This document shows positions 33,612-44,878 of a stretch of 64,000 nt of DNA, piece after piece (the first letter of the stretch is position 1; each line of letters begins with the position of its first letter). Location of the stretch: the NCBI GenBank assembly GCA_000507305.1, contig DF240050.1:79624-143623 (forward strand), read 5' to 3'. Made by a program: the position numbers and the translations under genes. This DNA comes from Breviolum minutum Mf 1.05b.01. Lineage: Eukaryota > Sar > Dinophyceae > Suessiales > Symbiodiniaceae. The notes under the pieces were generated by a model that was not told the origin of the DNA, did no database searches, and saw only the letters and a program-made list of their open reading frames with translations.

Positions 33612-33866
33612 AATATTTGGGAATCCGCATAATGAACCAAAGTATCAATATAGGTGTAAAGTTCATTGGGTCGGTCCTTTGTTGCTGATTTGTTGAATCT
33701 AAAAAAATTGAACCATCATGAAACATGTTTCAATTCAAACATACCTTTCCAGGGTTGTGAAACGGATTACGTATTATCAAGGTTTACGGAATGAATATAC
33801 TTGGTTTTTCCAGGTTTCTTGTGGTTTTTCCACGTTTTACGGATGAGGGATTGTGGCCGTGCCAAG

Positions 33867-34273
33867 GTACTAGATGACACATCGCCCAGGACCCGACAAT
33901 TGAAGGGACGAGGGGGAGGGAGTTTGCCTTCAGACGAGTCAATACTTGGAGGTTCATCCCATGACTTGCTAGTGGTTAATAACCATGGTTGGTTTTCGTC
34001 CACTAAGTAGGGCAGGGTTAGTCTACTTGTACATGGCTTGGTTTACGCCTTGAACTAAGCACTTACTAAGTATGCTTTTGTTGTCGGTGATTTTTTGTTT
34101 CCGTACTAAATGTTTCTTGTAATTTTTCCACCGAACAAGCAAATCTAAGTTTGGTTGGTTTCACTATGTTTCGTGCTCACCCTGAAAAATTGCGTCAAAA
34201 AGTTCACATAACTTGACGACTTGCACCATTTTCTTTGCAGATGGATGTGGAAAAACCAACACAAAACAACAAG
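33867..34273 (+). CDS. Possible 3' exons of the second RRM gene
   Basis: Candidate exon 33867-33943 follows CGTGCCAAG in phase 0 and reads VLDDTSPRTRQLKGRGGG, then SLPSDES, directly before a family-B element. Candidate exon 34241-34273 lies between CATTTTCTTTGCAG and GTGGGC and reads MDVEKPTQNNK, 33 nt, phase 0 at both ends. Both are phase-compatible with the end of RRM exon 6. A Gly-rich or polar tail is common after a CELF-type RRM, but the link is inference. Confidence 0.35.
33945..34070. repeat. Family B element, degraded right end
   Basis: CTTGGAGGTTCATCCCATG at left; the right end is reduced to CACTTACTAAG. Confidence 0.65.
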
Positions 34274-35205
34274 GTGGGCCCAAAAACCAGTTATAAATGG
34301 AGTTATAGCTCCACTTATAGGGGTGAAATCACTCCAGTCACACATTTATATTCGGCCATTTCCCAATTTCACCCCATGAAAATAACGATCGGTTAGAAAG
34401 GGCCCAGCGGTCGTGGGTTTAGGGGACAGTTGTGGGTTTGTGAAATATTTTCACTTTCCCAAGTTTTTGTTGGAGTATGAATGTGGGCCAATTATAGGTT
34501 AACCTCAACCAAAGTCACCCGCAAAAAATGGTGGGTTTAGTAAAGAAATTATTTGGGAAAAATCGGTGCCCTTCGGGTTTTTTCTTTTTTGAATTTTCGT
34601 GAGCCAGCAATCATACTGTTGATGGTTCAGAAATCCCAAACAGCCACCGTTTGGATGTATAACACCTTGTAAATAGTGGGATAAACGGATAAACTACATA
34701 TATTATCAACTGGTTAGCCGGATTTCTTCCATCAAGCGGTGCCTTTCACCCGCTAAGGTGCTGAACCCACCCAAACCCCCCCCCCCGTCAATCGAGTTGC
34801 AGTGACCGGGCGAGATAGCAGTGGCACCAGAAATGTAGGTTTTTGACCACTTGACCCTGCGAAACTTTGCTGTATAAAGAAAGGGATTTTTTTTGTTGGT
34901 ATTCCAATTGATTGGTTACAACTGGGTTAATTTTCTATATGGTGGTATAGAGTTTATTATACTTGACCCTGGTTATTTGCTGAAAAAAAGGGGATGAGCT
35001 TGTCCTACCCAGTTATATGAGTATGATTTCATAAGCCGTCAATGGGGATCCCCATTAACCAACCAGTAGAATGGAATGTCATGTCAGGGTTTTGTTGACG
35101 TTGCTCAGTTGATGACAGGGTTTGAAAACTCGACCCAAGGTATGATTTAGATGTGTTCCGCTTTCAGTAGCGTGGAAATTCGTGAAGGTTTTTTGGGTGG
35201 GATTA

Positions 35206-35339
35206 CTTGGAGGATCATCCCAGCTAGTAAGTGGTTAATAACCATGGTCCCCTAAGTAGGGTTGTTCCCCTTACAAATGGCCTAAATGGCTTATAAATGG
35301 GGGTTACTAACCACTTACTAATTGGTATGATCCTCCAAG
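35206..35339. repeat. Family B TIR element, recent copy 1
   Basis: CTTGGAGGATCATCCCAGC..TGATCCTCCAAG. Its interior matches 37281-37422 almost exactly from GGGTTGTTCCCCTTAC to the end. Confidence 0.85.
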
Positions 35340-36413
35340 TAGTAGGGATCCTAAACTGCAATCTTATGGTGATCACTGGCATTTTGGGATTTTTGCCAAG
35401 GCGCAAGGTATCTTCAAACCCTGGCAATTTTCATGACATCCTTTGCATATCCTTGCTTCATCAGGGATAACTTGGGTGTGGCCCCTTCCCAGTAACAGTG
35501 ACAGATAAAGGTTTATAGGGATTCCCTTCTAAAATGTAATAATCCTGGTGGTCACTGTTACTGGGAAGGGGCCATACCCAAGGGATAACGTACTAAATCA
35601 CGATAATGTAGTTTTTAATAACTCCCCACTATAGAGGCACTAAGTCATCAAAAGTCATCAACTGGACGAGTTGTTTTTTCATGGAAAATCATGGGCGTTG
35701 GTTCAACGGTGCCCAAGGCTATGGCCAAATGTCCGGAGGGATGAGCTCAAGGGAAGCGTCACCCAGAAGCATGCTAAGAACCCCCTTTTTTCATGAGCCG
35801 GACAGAGTGCGGTGGCGGAAAAAAACACATCTGCTCTCCCAAAAATATCATAATTAAAAGATAGGTTGCGAAGAAAAAAAAAGTGAGAACTTGAATATGT
35901 CCAAAGAAAATGATGTCCTTTTTTTTTGGGAAAAACCCTATGAAGTTTGGACAATTTCAAAACATCTACAATGAAACTCTGCGTCACTCACTGCGGTCTT
36001 GCGGCTTTCCGCATCACGTTTTCAGTGTTGGTCGGTCGGTGTTGGTGGCGCAAAGGAAAAGATTCGCAAATTACTGAGATTGAATCTACATACATTCAGT
36101 TGATGTTTCTGGGATCAATGTAGGTAAATATACTAGTCCTCATCCACAACATCCATGTTTTTTTGGGAGAAAAAAATAATGAGACAAACACCGCACCCCT
36201 TCAAAAAATGGTAGCAAAACCGCACCCAGCAAAAATAGGGTAATTTGGGCGATGTTTTGACGAGCAGATTTTTCAAATGGGTTGAAACCAAAAAACCCAC
36301 ATTTTCCCATTAAATTCTGTACACCTGACTCTGTGGGTTTTCAGTCGCGGGCCGAGATACTTTGGGTGTACTCAAGCTCCTTGGAACCATAGGCTTGTTT
36401 TGAGTTGTTGATA

Positions 36414-36522
36414 CTGTTGATGGAAGAAAATGCCAAAGAACCACCGTTTGGATGTATAGAACCTTGTAAATAAGGAGAAAAACTACCAACCTCAACTGGT
36501 GCAGGATTTCTTCCATCAACAG
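36414..36522. repeat. Family D TIR element
   Basis: CTGTTGATGGAAGAAAATGCC..GCAGGATTTCTTCCATCAACAG between TA dinucleotides. This is the GGAAGAAA sub-type. Confidence 0.8.
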
Positions 36523-37280
36523 TATGATTTACACAATGTTTATACATTTAAATTTACATGTCCAATTTCCAACGGTGGAAAGTTTTATTTTGCCGAAGCC
36601 AGCTACTTGGCGAACCCCCCCAAAAAAAACGCCACGTTTTCTTGATGTGGACATTTCACAAGAATGGCTTGCTTTTGGGAGCTCATGGATACATGTGCCA
36701 GGGTCTAAACATCCATTATTTTCCATCTAGGGATCGACATCAACCCAATAAGTAGGAAGTTTGACTCCTGTAAACTAACAGAACCCCTGAAAAAAAAAAG
36801 CAAGGTTGCAGATTTGTCACCTATACATTTTTGGGTACCTATGGCACCTATGGATCTAAATATTGGAAACTCCAGGGTTTGGCGGCTTGGATTTTTTGGG
36901 CCAAATCTACAACCCTGATAAAAGCTGGTTGGGAGTACAACCAGGGTTTTCTTGGGGCTCATTGCAATCTGAATCGGATCGATCAACTGATAACCGTTAT
37001 ATCATATCCATGATTTGCTCGCAGCGTCTCCCGCGCCCGAAAAAAGGAAAAAAGTCTACAGAGCTGTGCTAGGGTGTCCCAGGAATTTAGGATCAGTGGT
37101 TAGGATCAATGGTTTATAACCTACTTACAGATGGGATATATTAGGGTGAAATAACCAACCCACTGATCACTCTTCACCAACTTGATCCTAACAAACCAAC
37201 CCACCCAACGGGACGACTCCAAGTGTGCGTTTTTTGAAGACATCGGCGATGTTATGTAAAGTTTGGATGAGTGATGAATA

Positions 37281-37422
37281 CTTGGAGGATCATCCCAGTT
37301 AGTAAGTGGTTAATAACCATGGTTAGTAAGTCCCATAAGTAGGGTTGTTCCCCTTACAAATGGCCTAAATGGCTTATAAATGGGGGTTACTAACCACTTA
37401 CTAATTGGTATGATCCTCCAAG
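37281..37422. repeat. Family B TIR element, recent copy 2
   Basis: CTTGGAGGATCATCCCAGT..TGATCCTCCAAG, TA on both sides. Differs from 35206-35339 mainly by an extra TTAGTAAG block. Confidence 0.85.
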
Positions 37423-38617
37423 TATCCCTGGAAAATTCAGGAATTTCATATGGGGCCTTTAGATGTTCCCCTCCACCCCATTGAGGGTATTGAGGATGTT
37501 TTTTTGTTGGTAGATGTTCACCTAGGTGGTTGTGAACATGTCAAATCTTTTTTCAGTAAAGTGTTCAGTTAGCAAAATTCGTGGAAGATGTTCAGCCAAT
37601 GTGAGTTGCGCCATAAATTGTTGAAACTACTGCGTGGGGAACATAACATCAGCTATTTCATAGCTTACTTTGGACTTTCACAACCACACGGGTAAGAGCC
37701 TGGTTTTTTTGTTGTTACCCGAAAATGCGAATAGAAGTTGATGAGCTTACATGAGCAGGCAGGATGACCATTCTCCCAACTAAATGCTCCGAACAAAGGG
37801 TCGCAACAAGGGTTGTTGCTCAAAGATGTACTCTTTCTCCAACAATCACGGAAGTGAAAAACAAGCATAGATCTTCTAGATATGTAAAATGCTTGCCCTT
37901 TTGGTTGGTTTTTTTGGGGTGAATTTCGGCACACATTTTAGACACAAAAGGAAGATACGGTGATTTTGGAGACTAAACTCTCTCTTCCAGGGACCTGTCG
38001 TCCATTTCCATGATGGGATAAAGTGACATAAAGATGAGGCCCCTTGCCTTGAGTGTCAACAAATGTACAGTCCGTTGATTCCATAGTAACCCACGTGAAA
38101 CCTTCCTTTTTTTTTGTTATTCCACCCATTTTTTGAGGGTTTAGAACCTCCATATTTTTCCATTGGTTGTTTTTGGGGTCTAAAGGTTGTTTTTGTATGG
38201 TTTTTATGTGGTTGGCACGAACTCATTGAGCAAAGCCAAACTTTGGCATTTTACATACCCCCGAAAATTATCGGGAAAAATATCGAGAAAATTTGAATGG
38301 TTTTAACAAACAAACATCTTTTACAACTGGTTGTTGCTGGCTCCAGGTACTATAGGTACTTCTTTTACGTGGTGAGACTTCAAGAGGAAAATTCAAAGAC
38401 TTCAAGGATTGTTCACCTCGAGACTTGGGTTTTTTTAGTGATCCAATTTTCACCAGGAAAAACCGATGAAAATAAGGAAGTCGATTCTCAGATAGCATGT
38501 TGCAACAAGCAAGAGATATGTGACATGTGTGCTGAATGCACCATCAACACGATTGAGAGCCATGAACGACCCAAATCTCCGCAAGCACTAAATTCTTCAC
38601 ATCAATTATGTTCAATC

Positions 38618-38634
38618 TGCTTCTTTGACCTCAG
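38618..38634 (+). promoter_or_regulatory. Candidate spliced-leader acceptor of the 38662 gene
   Basis: TGCTTCTTTGACCTCAG, a pyrimidine-rich tract ending in AG 27 nt before the start codon. Dinoflagellate mRNAs receive a trans-spliced leader at such AG sites. It is inferred only from position and composition. Confidence 0.4.
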
Positions 38635-38661
38635 TATCCAACTCTGTTGCTGCGTTGCGCC

Positions 38662-39396
38662 ATGGCTACCCTGGTTGCAAGTGATACTCCAAGTGATGTC
38701 TTGGACAAGGAGGTGGAAATCCATGCAACCGAAAAGTTCGACACCGTGAGTAGTCTGGATGCAAAGAGTGACGCAAAAAAAACAGAGAAAATTCAGACCT
38801 GGTGATTTACACCCCTGAAAATGAACATGGAACACAATAATAACGGAGATTTGGTTCAGATGATGTTCCTTTCTAAATTGGTGATGTTCAGGTTCCTTTT
38901 CGCCGTTCATTTTTGCAGGAGTGTTTCAGCAGGTGTTTTTTCGGGGGGGAGGTTCAGACACCATCCACCTACACTCCCAGGCGAGTGATGTATAGCAACG
39001 GGACCCCTTAAAGAATCGGACAGGTGAACCACCTATATAGCAAAACAGGTTGATGTTGGGAAATTGGTCGTTTTTTTTCCCAATGGCCGGGTTATTTATG
39101 GCTTTTTTTTAATAGGGGTTGATCCGATCACTACAAATCCGAATCCTGGGATGATCATCCTCCAAGTAGGTCATATTAGGAAACTCCAGGGTTTTTTCGC
39201 GGCTCGATTTAGGGCTAAAATTTACAACCCTGTAGTAAGTTGAAAGATGAAATTCCCCGTCTCGAACGTCATTTTTGGGCAGTTGGGTTTTCCGTTGCAA
39301 TGAAAATCATCCCGGCGTCCAACGGAAAATGAATTGGTGGAATTCTATTCAAGTTTAGGGGATTGGTGCTAATGATGGTGATGACAATGATAGTGC

Positions 39397-39445
<49 letters not shown>

Positions 39446-42205
39446 CATGATGATCATGATGATCATGATGATCATGATAATGATAATGATAGTGCTGATG
39501 ATGATGATGATGATGATGGATTGATTGTGAATGATAATTCCATCCAAACAAGATTGGTTTCTACAATTCTATACGTTTTTCACCTTTTTTCACCGGAAAA
39601 AGTTGTCAAATTCGCACTTTAATTCAGGTCACGCCGGGTATCCAAAAGCAGCCCTGGCAGAATTGCAACCTACAGAGGCAACACTATGTTTTTTGGGCTG
39701 GTGACTGGCATTTCAGATGAAGGCGAAACGAATTGGTGATTGTTTAAAGCCTGGAAATTTGTACCTTTTTGAAGGCCACCAATTTGATCAACTTTGGTTT
39801 CGTCTGCATTTTTTGAAAGTTAGATGATGGTTTGCAACTGCCAAACCGGGGAACTAAACATATCCTTTTCCCAATTGGCACTTTTGAGTCGATGATGTTC
39901 CGAACTTCCCGTTTGGTGGGATATGTTACTTGCAGTTTCCTTGGAGGGTATTGTGTTTGGTATGGGGGTTTCCTAAAATGGTGGTACCCAACAACCATGG
40001 GTTTTCCTACTAAAAATGGACCATTTTGGGGTGGAGATTGGGGGTACCACCATTGAAGGAAACACCCAAACATGGAGCATCTGGAAATGTTTTGCAGTAT
40101 TGCCTTCCAAACAACCCGAAGTTTTTTTTGTGGCTTGAAGCTATCTCTAAACCTATATGTTTGAAGGCCGTTTTTGGGGATTTTTGGGGTGTTTAGGCAT
40201 GCCTAAAAAACTATTCCTTAGCACCGAACCAAAACCCATCAAAAAACCAACCCCTCTGTGGAGTCGACCAATTTGGGAAATTTTTGGGCTGGTGAAACTA
40301 AACTTTACCCACCTAAAAGTGGTGGAAACCTTTTTGGGCTGTTTTTTTTTGATCGAAGTTTTGCCTAGAAACAAACGGATGTCCCGGGACGGACGGGTGG
40401 GTGGGTTGAAGTTACGATCAAGTTGGTGAGGATTGATCGGTGGGTTGGTTGTTTCAGCCTAATGTATCCCATTGATAAGTAGGTGAAATAACCCATGGAT
40501 CCGATCATCATTGATCCTAACTTCCAACCCGACCTCCAAGTATCTTCACTGTACTAAATCTGCTTGGTTTTGTAAGGGAAACTGACTCCGGAGGTGGCCA
40601 AACAATACGAGACGCAGGTGAAGAATTATACATGTCGCTTTTCCAAGCTGATCACGACGAAGAAGGAGATTCAAAAAAACACGCACTTGCTTTGGAGTTG
40701 TTTTTGTTCGTGATATTTTTTACGGATTTTACCATGGTATTCATCACCAATTTTCACCACCATTTGGGAGAATATGTGTTATTTTTTCCAAGCACCTTAC
40801 CATGTAAGAGGAATATCTTTTCTCATCTCCCAGCACCAAACAAGCAAATCCAAGTGGTTCGTTCTGAAATATTGTGGTCGTTGTGACGCCAGGTCGCGGT
40901 GGAGTTGCCTCCGGAATCCAAAGCCCGATGCCAAGATCCATTCTGGCGACCTAAAACCCCAAAAGGTAGCTTGTTGGACCCCTTATTTCAGGAAAATTTA
41001 GGTTGGTGAAATATCATTTCAATTTGGCCAAATTCTGGTGACTTTCGGGAATTTCTCTAGAAAGTAAATAGTTGGGTGAATGGCTGGATTTTCCAGATTG
41101 GTCTACACCACCGAAAACTAACATGGAACCTAAAAATGATGGTTTTTAATAGGAATCTTCTCTTCCAGGAGCTCATTTTCAGGTTCCATGTTAGTTTTCG
41201 GGGGTGTAAAGTTTTTTCCTATGACTATAGGTGGTTTTTTGTTCAACGTTTTTTTTTGGAATATGTTTTTGCCTTGAAAAAAATCAGGATTTTTCGTGCC
41301 TTCCCAACTTGACATGCGCAGATTGTTCTAAAAAAATGGCTGGGAGGAAACAAAAAAAACAACCAGTTGGCTGCCAGGCTGATGTCTAAGTGTTGGAAGA
41401 AAAGATACCTCCTGAAAACTAACATGAAAATTCAATATCCACTATTTGAAGATGTATTTCCTATTGAAGAGGTGGATTTTGTTCATTGGATTTATGTTGC
41501 TCGTAGCGTTTGGTTGTGTGTTTGCAGGTCATTATTGGAATAGTTTTTTAAGTACTTCCTGCTGTTGATGGAAAAAATCAGGCGCCACTTGGGATGCCAA
41601 AAAACGATTTTGATAGAAGGGGGCCAAACCAAGATTTGGGGCATCCTACAATGGTGTCTCGGATTTTTTTCTATCAACAGTATGAATCAGTGAAATTGGA
41701 TGGTTGACAAAAACCGGTTGCGAAAAAAAAGTCACCTGGAAGTCGTTGCCACCATTTTTTAAAAATAGTGGCTCCTTTTGAAGGATGATTTTTCAGCCCT
41801 TAAAACAATTTGCTGGGATTTGTGGCCCCCCCAACCTTTTTTTGTAAAGAATGGGTGGCCGTTTTTATTGGACCTTCCAGTGTTTTTTTCGGTTGCAACT
41901 GCCAAGATCCGACGTGTTCATCTAGGTGGTGGTTTCAAATTATTTTTCATATTCACCCCTACTTGGGGGAAGATTCCTATTTTAACTAATATTTTTCAAC
42001 TGGGTTGGTTCAACTAGATAACTAGTCATGTTTGTTGAATCAATCTCAGGTGGTGGATGTGGAGATTGGAAGCTCACGGAGCCGCGCTACGCCGCGGCAG
42101 GTGGCCACCTTGTGCAACAAGGCGGGGGTTCGTTCCACGCGTTCCACCATGGGGGGTTCCGGGGGGGCGACTTGCTACATCTTCAAACGGTTAAAGGAAG
42201 CGTAG
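38662..42205 (+). CDS. Unknown protein with clear start exon and 10-nt microexon
   Basis: Exon 1 (38662-38745) starts GCGCCATGGCT, encodes MATLVASDTPSDVLDK and EVEIHATEKFDT, and ends at the consensus donor GTGAGT. Exon 2 (39628-39637) is the 10-nt GTCACGCCGG between TTAATTCAG and GTATCC. Exon 3 (40577-40617) reads KLTPEVAKQYETQ and ends at GTGAAG. Exon 4 (40893-40922) reads VAVELPPESK with a GC donor. Phase agrees at every step. A possible last exon (42050-42205) follows AATCTCAG and reads VVDVEIGSSRSRATPRQV.. to ..IFKRLKEA, TAG; an alternative Gly-rich frame (GDWKLTEPRY..) is open there, so that exon is less sure. No family recognised. Confidence 0.6.
39370..39520. repeat. (GAT)n / GATCAT microsatellite
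   Basis: About 150 bp of GAT and GATGATCATGATGATCAT units in intron 2 of the 38662 gene. The long poly-His or poly-Ile frames here are simple-repeat artefacts. Confidence 0.9.
39964..40067. repeat. Family G TIR element
   Basis: GGGGGTTTCCTAAAATGGTGGTACCCAAC..GGTACCACCATTGAAGGAAACACCC. Confidence 0.75.
40710..40854. repeat. Family J element (TGATTTTTTACGGATT..CAAATCCAAG)
   Basis: GTGATATTTTTTACGGATTTTACCATGG..CACCATTTGGGAGAATATG..AGCAAATCCAAG. Ends in AAG directly before unique sequence containing exon 4. Confidence 0.7.
41562..41680. repeat. Family D TIR element
   Basis: CTGTTGATGGAAAAAATCAG..GATTTTTTTCTATCAACAG with an unusual loop GGCGCCACTTGGGATGCC / GGGGCATCC. Confidence 0.75.
41922..42017. 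repeat. Family A TIR element
   Basis: CTAGGTGGTGGTTTCAAATTA..GGTTGGTTCAACTAG, 32 bp before the 42050 exon. Confidence 0.8.
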
Positions 42206-42632
42206 CTTTGATGTCCTGTTGGAAGTTAGGATCAAAGGTTAGGATCAGTGGGTTATTTCACCCCAATATACCCCATTTATAAGTAGGGTAAAGCCCACCC
42301 ATTTACTAACCATTTACTAGAAGATGAATAAAGATGAACCAGGTGGTGGCAACTCAAAGATTTTTTCAATTTTCACCCCGATAATTTGGGGAAGATGAAC
42401 CCATTTTGACGAGCATATTTTTCAAATTGGGTTGAAAGCACCAGTTTGATAAAGATGAATGAAGATGTATATTTTCTGTTGAAAAGGGTGCATTTCCAAG
42501 CCATGTCACGACATAAGTTCACGGAGTATGAGATGTACAAGTCCACTTACGAAGTTAACAGACCATCCAAATATCATTGGCCAAAACATTTTCACCACCA
42601 AACCACCAGTACCCGGTACCTTCACTGTATTA

Positions 42633-42730
42633 CTAGGTGGTGGTTTCAAATATGTGTTATTTTCATCCCTACCTGGGGAAATGATCCAATTTGACTAATG
42701 TTTTTCAAAGGGGTTGAAGCCAGCAACTAG
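42633..42730. repeat. Family A TIR element
   Basis: CTAGGTGGTGGTTTCAAATAT..GTTGAAGCCAGCAACTAG. Another degraded copy lies at about 42342-42442. Confidence 0.8.
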
Positions 42731-42913
42731 ATGAAATGTGGTGGCGTTTTGTTTGGGAAACCGGTTCTAAAGTTCGCCAAAACATTTTGATTGTTGATTT
42801 TTTTTTGGGATATATACAAAACTCGTGTACTCAGATACTGTAGCTGAAAGCAACTGCTACAAAATTAGTTGTGGTTCCTATTGGTTTTTTTTTACCAACC
42901 CGGATTTCCATAG

Positions 42914-43085
42914 GAAAAGTTCTTCACTGTTCACGGGTTGGCGGTTTGACGGCATCGGCAAGGCCTATGGTTACCGTCGCTTATCAGAGTCTGAAGCAAG
43001 GTCACGTTTAGCCATGGGTGATGATGAAGGTGCCAAGCATAAAGGGGTTGCTTACCCTGTGACATCTGGAGAGTTAAGTGGATGA
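42914..43085 (+). CDS. Candidate terminal exon, function unknown
   Basis: After a pyrimidine-rich ACCCGGATTTCCATAG, an open frame reads KSSSLFTGWRFDGIGKAYGY, then RRLSESEARSRLAMGDDEG and AYPVTSGELSG, TGA. The other frames stop early. It could close the 38662 gene if the 42050 exon is not terminal. No known domain. Confidence 0.5.
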
Positions 43086-43696
43086 TGCATTTTCCTACTG
43101 AATGAGGAACGTTTTAGAACCCTAGAATCCTCAAAATCACAGGGTAGGTTGGATGCATGACTAACGTGGGTGGTTTTTTAAGTATGTTTTATGTTTAACC
43201 CTTCTTAAGGAAATGATCCAATTTGACTACTATGTGCTCAACTGGATTTTCAACCACCAAGTAGATGACGGTTTATTTTTTGCTTGGGAAGTAGAGCTTG
43301 TTCAAAACAAAAACGCAGTTTTTTGTTTTGCGATATTTCCACATTCTTTAAGCAAAACTATTAGATTCATCAGGTAAGATCAGGATAGATAAGGTATCTT
43401 CCATGATGATGGAAACGCTTACCTCCTCGAGCCTTCACTGGTATGATTTCAATGCCGGAAGTTGTTTTATAGAAAAAATGCATCCAAGAAAGTAGGGAGT
43501 TTCATAGTCCAAGAAACAAAAAAAAACAATCCAAGAAACAGAAGTTGTTTATACCGTATACCCATACAGGATCTAGGTATGGTTTATTTACCCACATTTG
43601 GTTCATTTTTGATGGGAAATGTAGTTAGATGCACCATGTCCATGAATCCTATGGGATAGTAAAATGGTGGTTTCACCTTCATCATTGGTGGATCAG

Positions 43697-43762
43697 ATCT
43701 TCACCCCTCTTCTCGGGGAGATTTTAAACGGCACTCAGCTCCATATAGAACCCCCAAATGAG
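43697..43762 (+). CDS. Internal exon, helical, possible acetyltransferase N-terminus
   Basis: 66 nt between TTGGTGGATCAG and the donor GTAATC; phase 0 at both ends, encoding IFTPLLGEILNGTQLHI then EPPNE. The frame is also open beyond the donor. It lies 1.1 kb before the first recognisable GNAT exon with the sequence gap between them, so it may belong to that gene; the linking exon would be in or near the gap. Confidence 0.45.
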
Positions 43763-43859
43763 GTAATCTTACCGGAAGTGCAATACGGGATTGAAAATGT
43801 CAATGTTTACTGTATCCTGTGCATGTTACATTAAGATATGAGCCACGGTCAAAGAAGCG

Positions 43860-44299
43860 NNNNNNNNNNNNNNNNNNNNNNNNNNNNNNNNNNNNNNNNN
43901 NNNNNNNNNNNNNNNNNNNNNNNNNNNNNNNNNNNNNNNNNNNNNNNNNNNNNNNNNNNNNNNNNNNNNNNNNNNNNNNNNNNNNNNNNNNNNNNNNNNN
44001 NNNNNNNNNNNNNNNNNNNNNNNNNNNNNNNNNNNNNNNNNNNNNNNNNNNNNNNNNNNNNNNNNNNNNNNNNNNNNNNNNNNNNNNNNNNNNNNNNNNN
44101 NNNNNNNNNNNNNNNNNNNNNNNNNNNNNNNNNNNNNNNNNNNNNNNNNNNNNNNNNNNNNNNNNNNNNNNNNNNNNNNNNNNNNNNNNNNNNNNNNNNN
44201 NNNNNNNNNNNNNNNNNNNNNNNNNNNNNNNNNNNNNNNNNNNNNNNNNNNNNNNNNNNNNNNNNNNNNNNNNNNNNNNNNNNNNNNNNNNNNNNNNNN
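43860..44299. other. Assembly gap, 440 N
   Basis: A run of N. The sequence resumes in a (CTA)n repeat, so the gap probably spans a simple repeat that stopped the assembly. Confidence 0.95.
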
Positions 44300-44714
44300 C
44301 TACTACTACTACTAGTACTACCACTACCACTACCTCTATGACTTATGAACGTGAAGGATGGTGCCGAAAACAGCAAAACCCTGTAAAACGATATGGCCCC
44401 CCCCAAAAAACGATAACCCTTCAAAAACATACTAGACAATTATAATATATTTTGACGGCGCCTCATATGAATATATATTTATATATATGTAAAACATATT
44501 GATTTAGGTAATAGCTTGCGATATATATATATATATATATTTTTTTGCATATATTATTATATACACAGATATTCATTCATGTACTTATAAACAGTAAACG
44601 TATATCTTAGCACAACGTTTCCATGTTTAATGCTGTCCTTTCATTTTAAAGTTACTTTGCAACCTTGAGAATAAAAAAAAAGAGTCCTCCACCTTGATGT
44701 CCTTTAAAGGTAAA

Positions 44715-44818
44715 CTAGGCCGTGGTTTCAAACATTTTTTATTTTCATCCCTATTTTTGGAAGATGAACCCATTTTGACGAGCATATTTTTCAAATGGGT
44801 GGTCCAACCACCAACTAG
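44715..44818. repeat. Family A TIR element
   Basis: CTAGGCCGTGGTTTCAAAC..GTCCAACCACCAACTAG. Confidence 0.8.
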
Positions 44819-44878
44819 TAACCCGATTTTTTTCACCAAAGAAGACTTCACACAATTTCAAGCTGCGTAGATACTAAG

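Larger units (their letters stand above)
34274..38633. other. Repeat-rich interval between genes
   Basis: Contains D at about 34616-34738 and 36414-36522, an E-like copy near 34955-35105, B at 35206-35339 and 37281-37422, an inverted pair with GGGAAGGGGCCA arms at about 35470-35585, and C at about 37073-37221. A start-like frame at 35971 (MKLCVTHCGLAAFRI..) is not supported by splice sites. No gene is called. Confidence 0.5.

Noticed and set aside
34600..34800. Possible CRISPR-like spaced repeats
   Set aside because: The recurring blocks are opposite arms of single family-D and family-E palindromes, not direct repeats with spacers; the genome is eukaryotic.
39269..39551. Minus-strand poly-Ile and poly-His frames
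   Set aside because: Direct product of the (GAT)n microsatellite.
43800..44445. Long frames on both strands across the N run
   Set aside because: Their length comes from untranslated N; the flanks are simple repeat.
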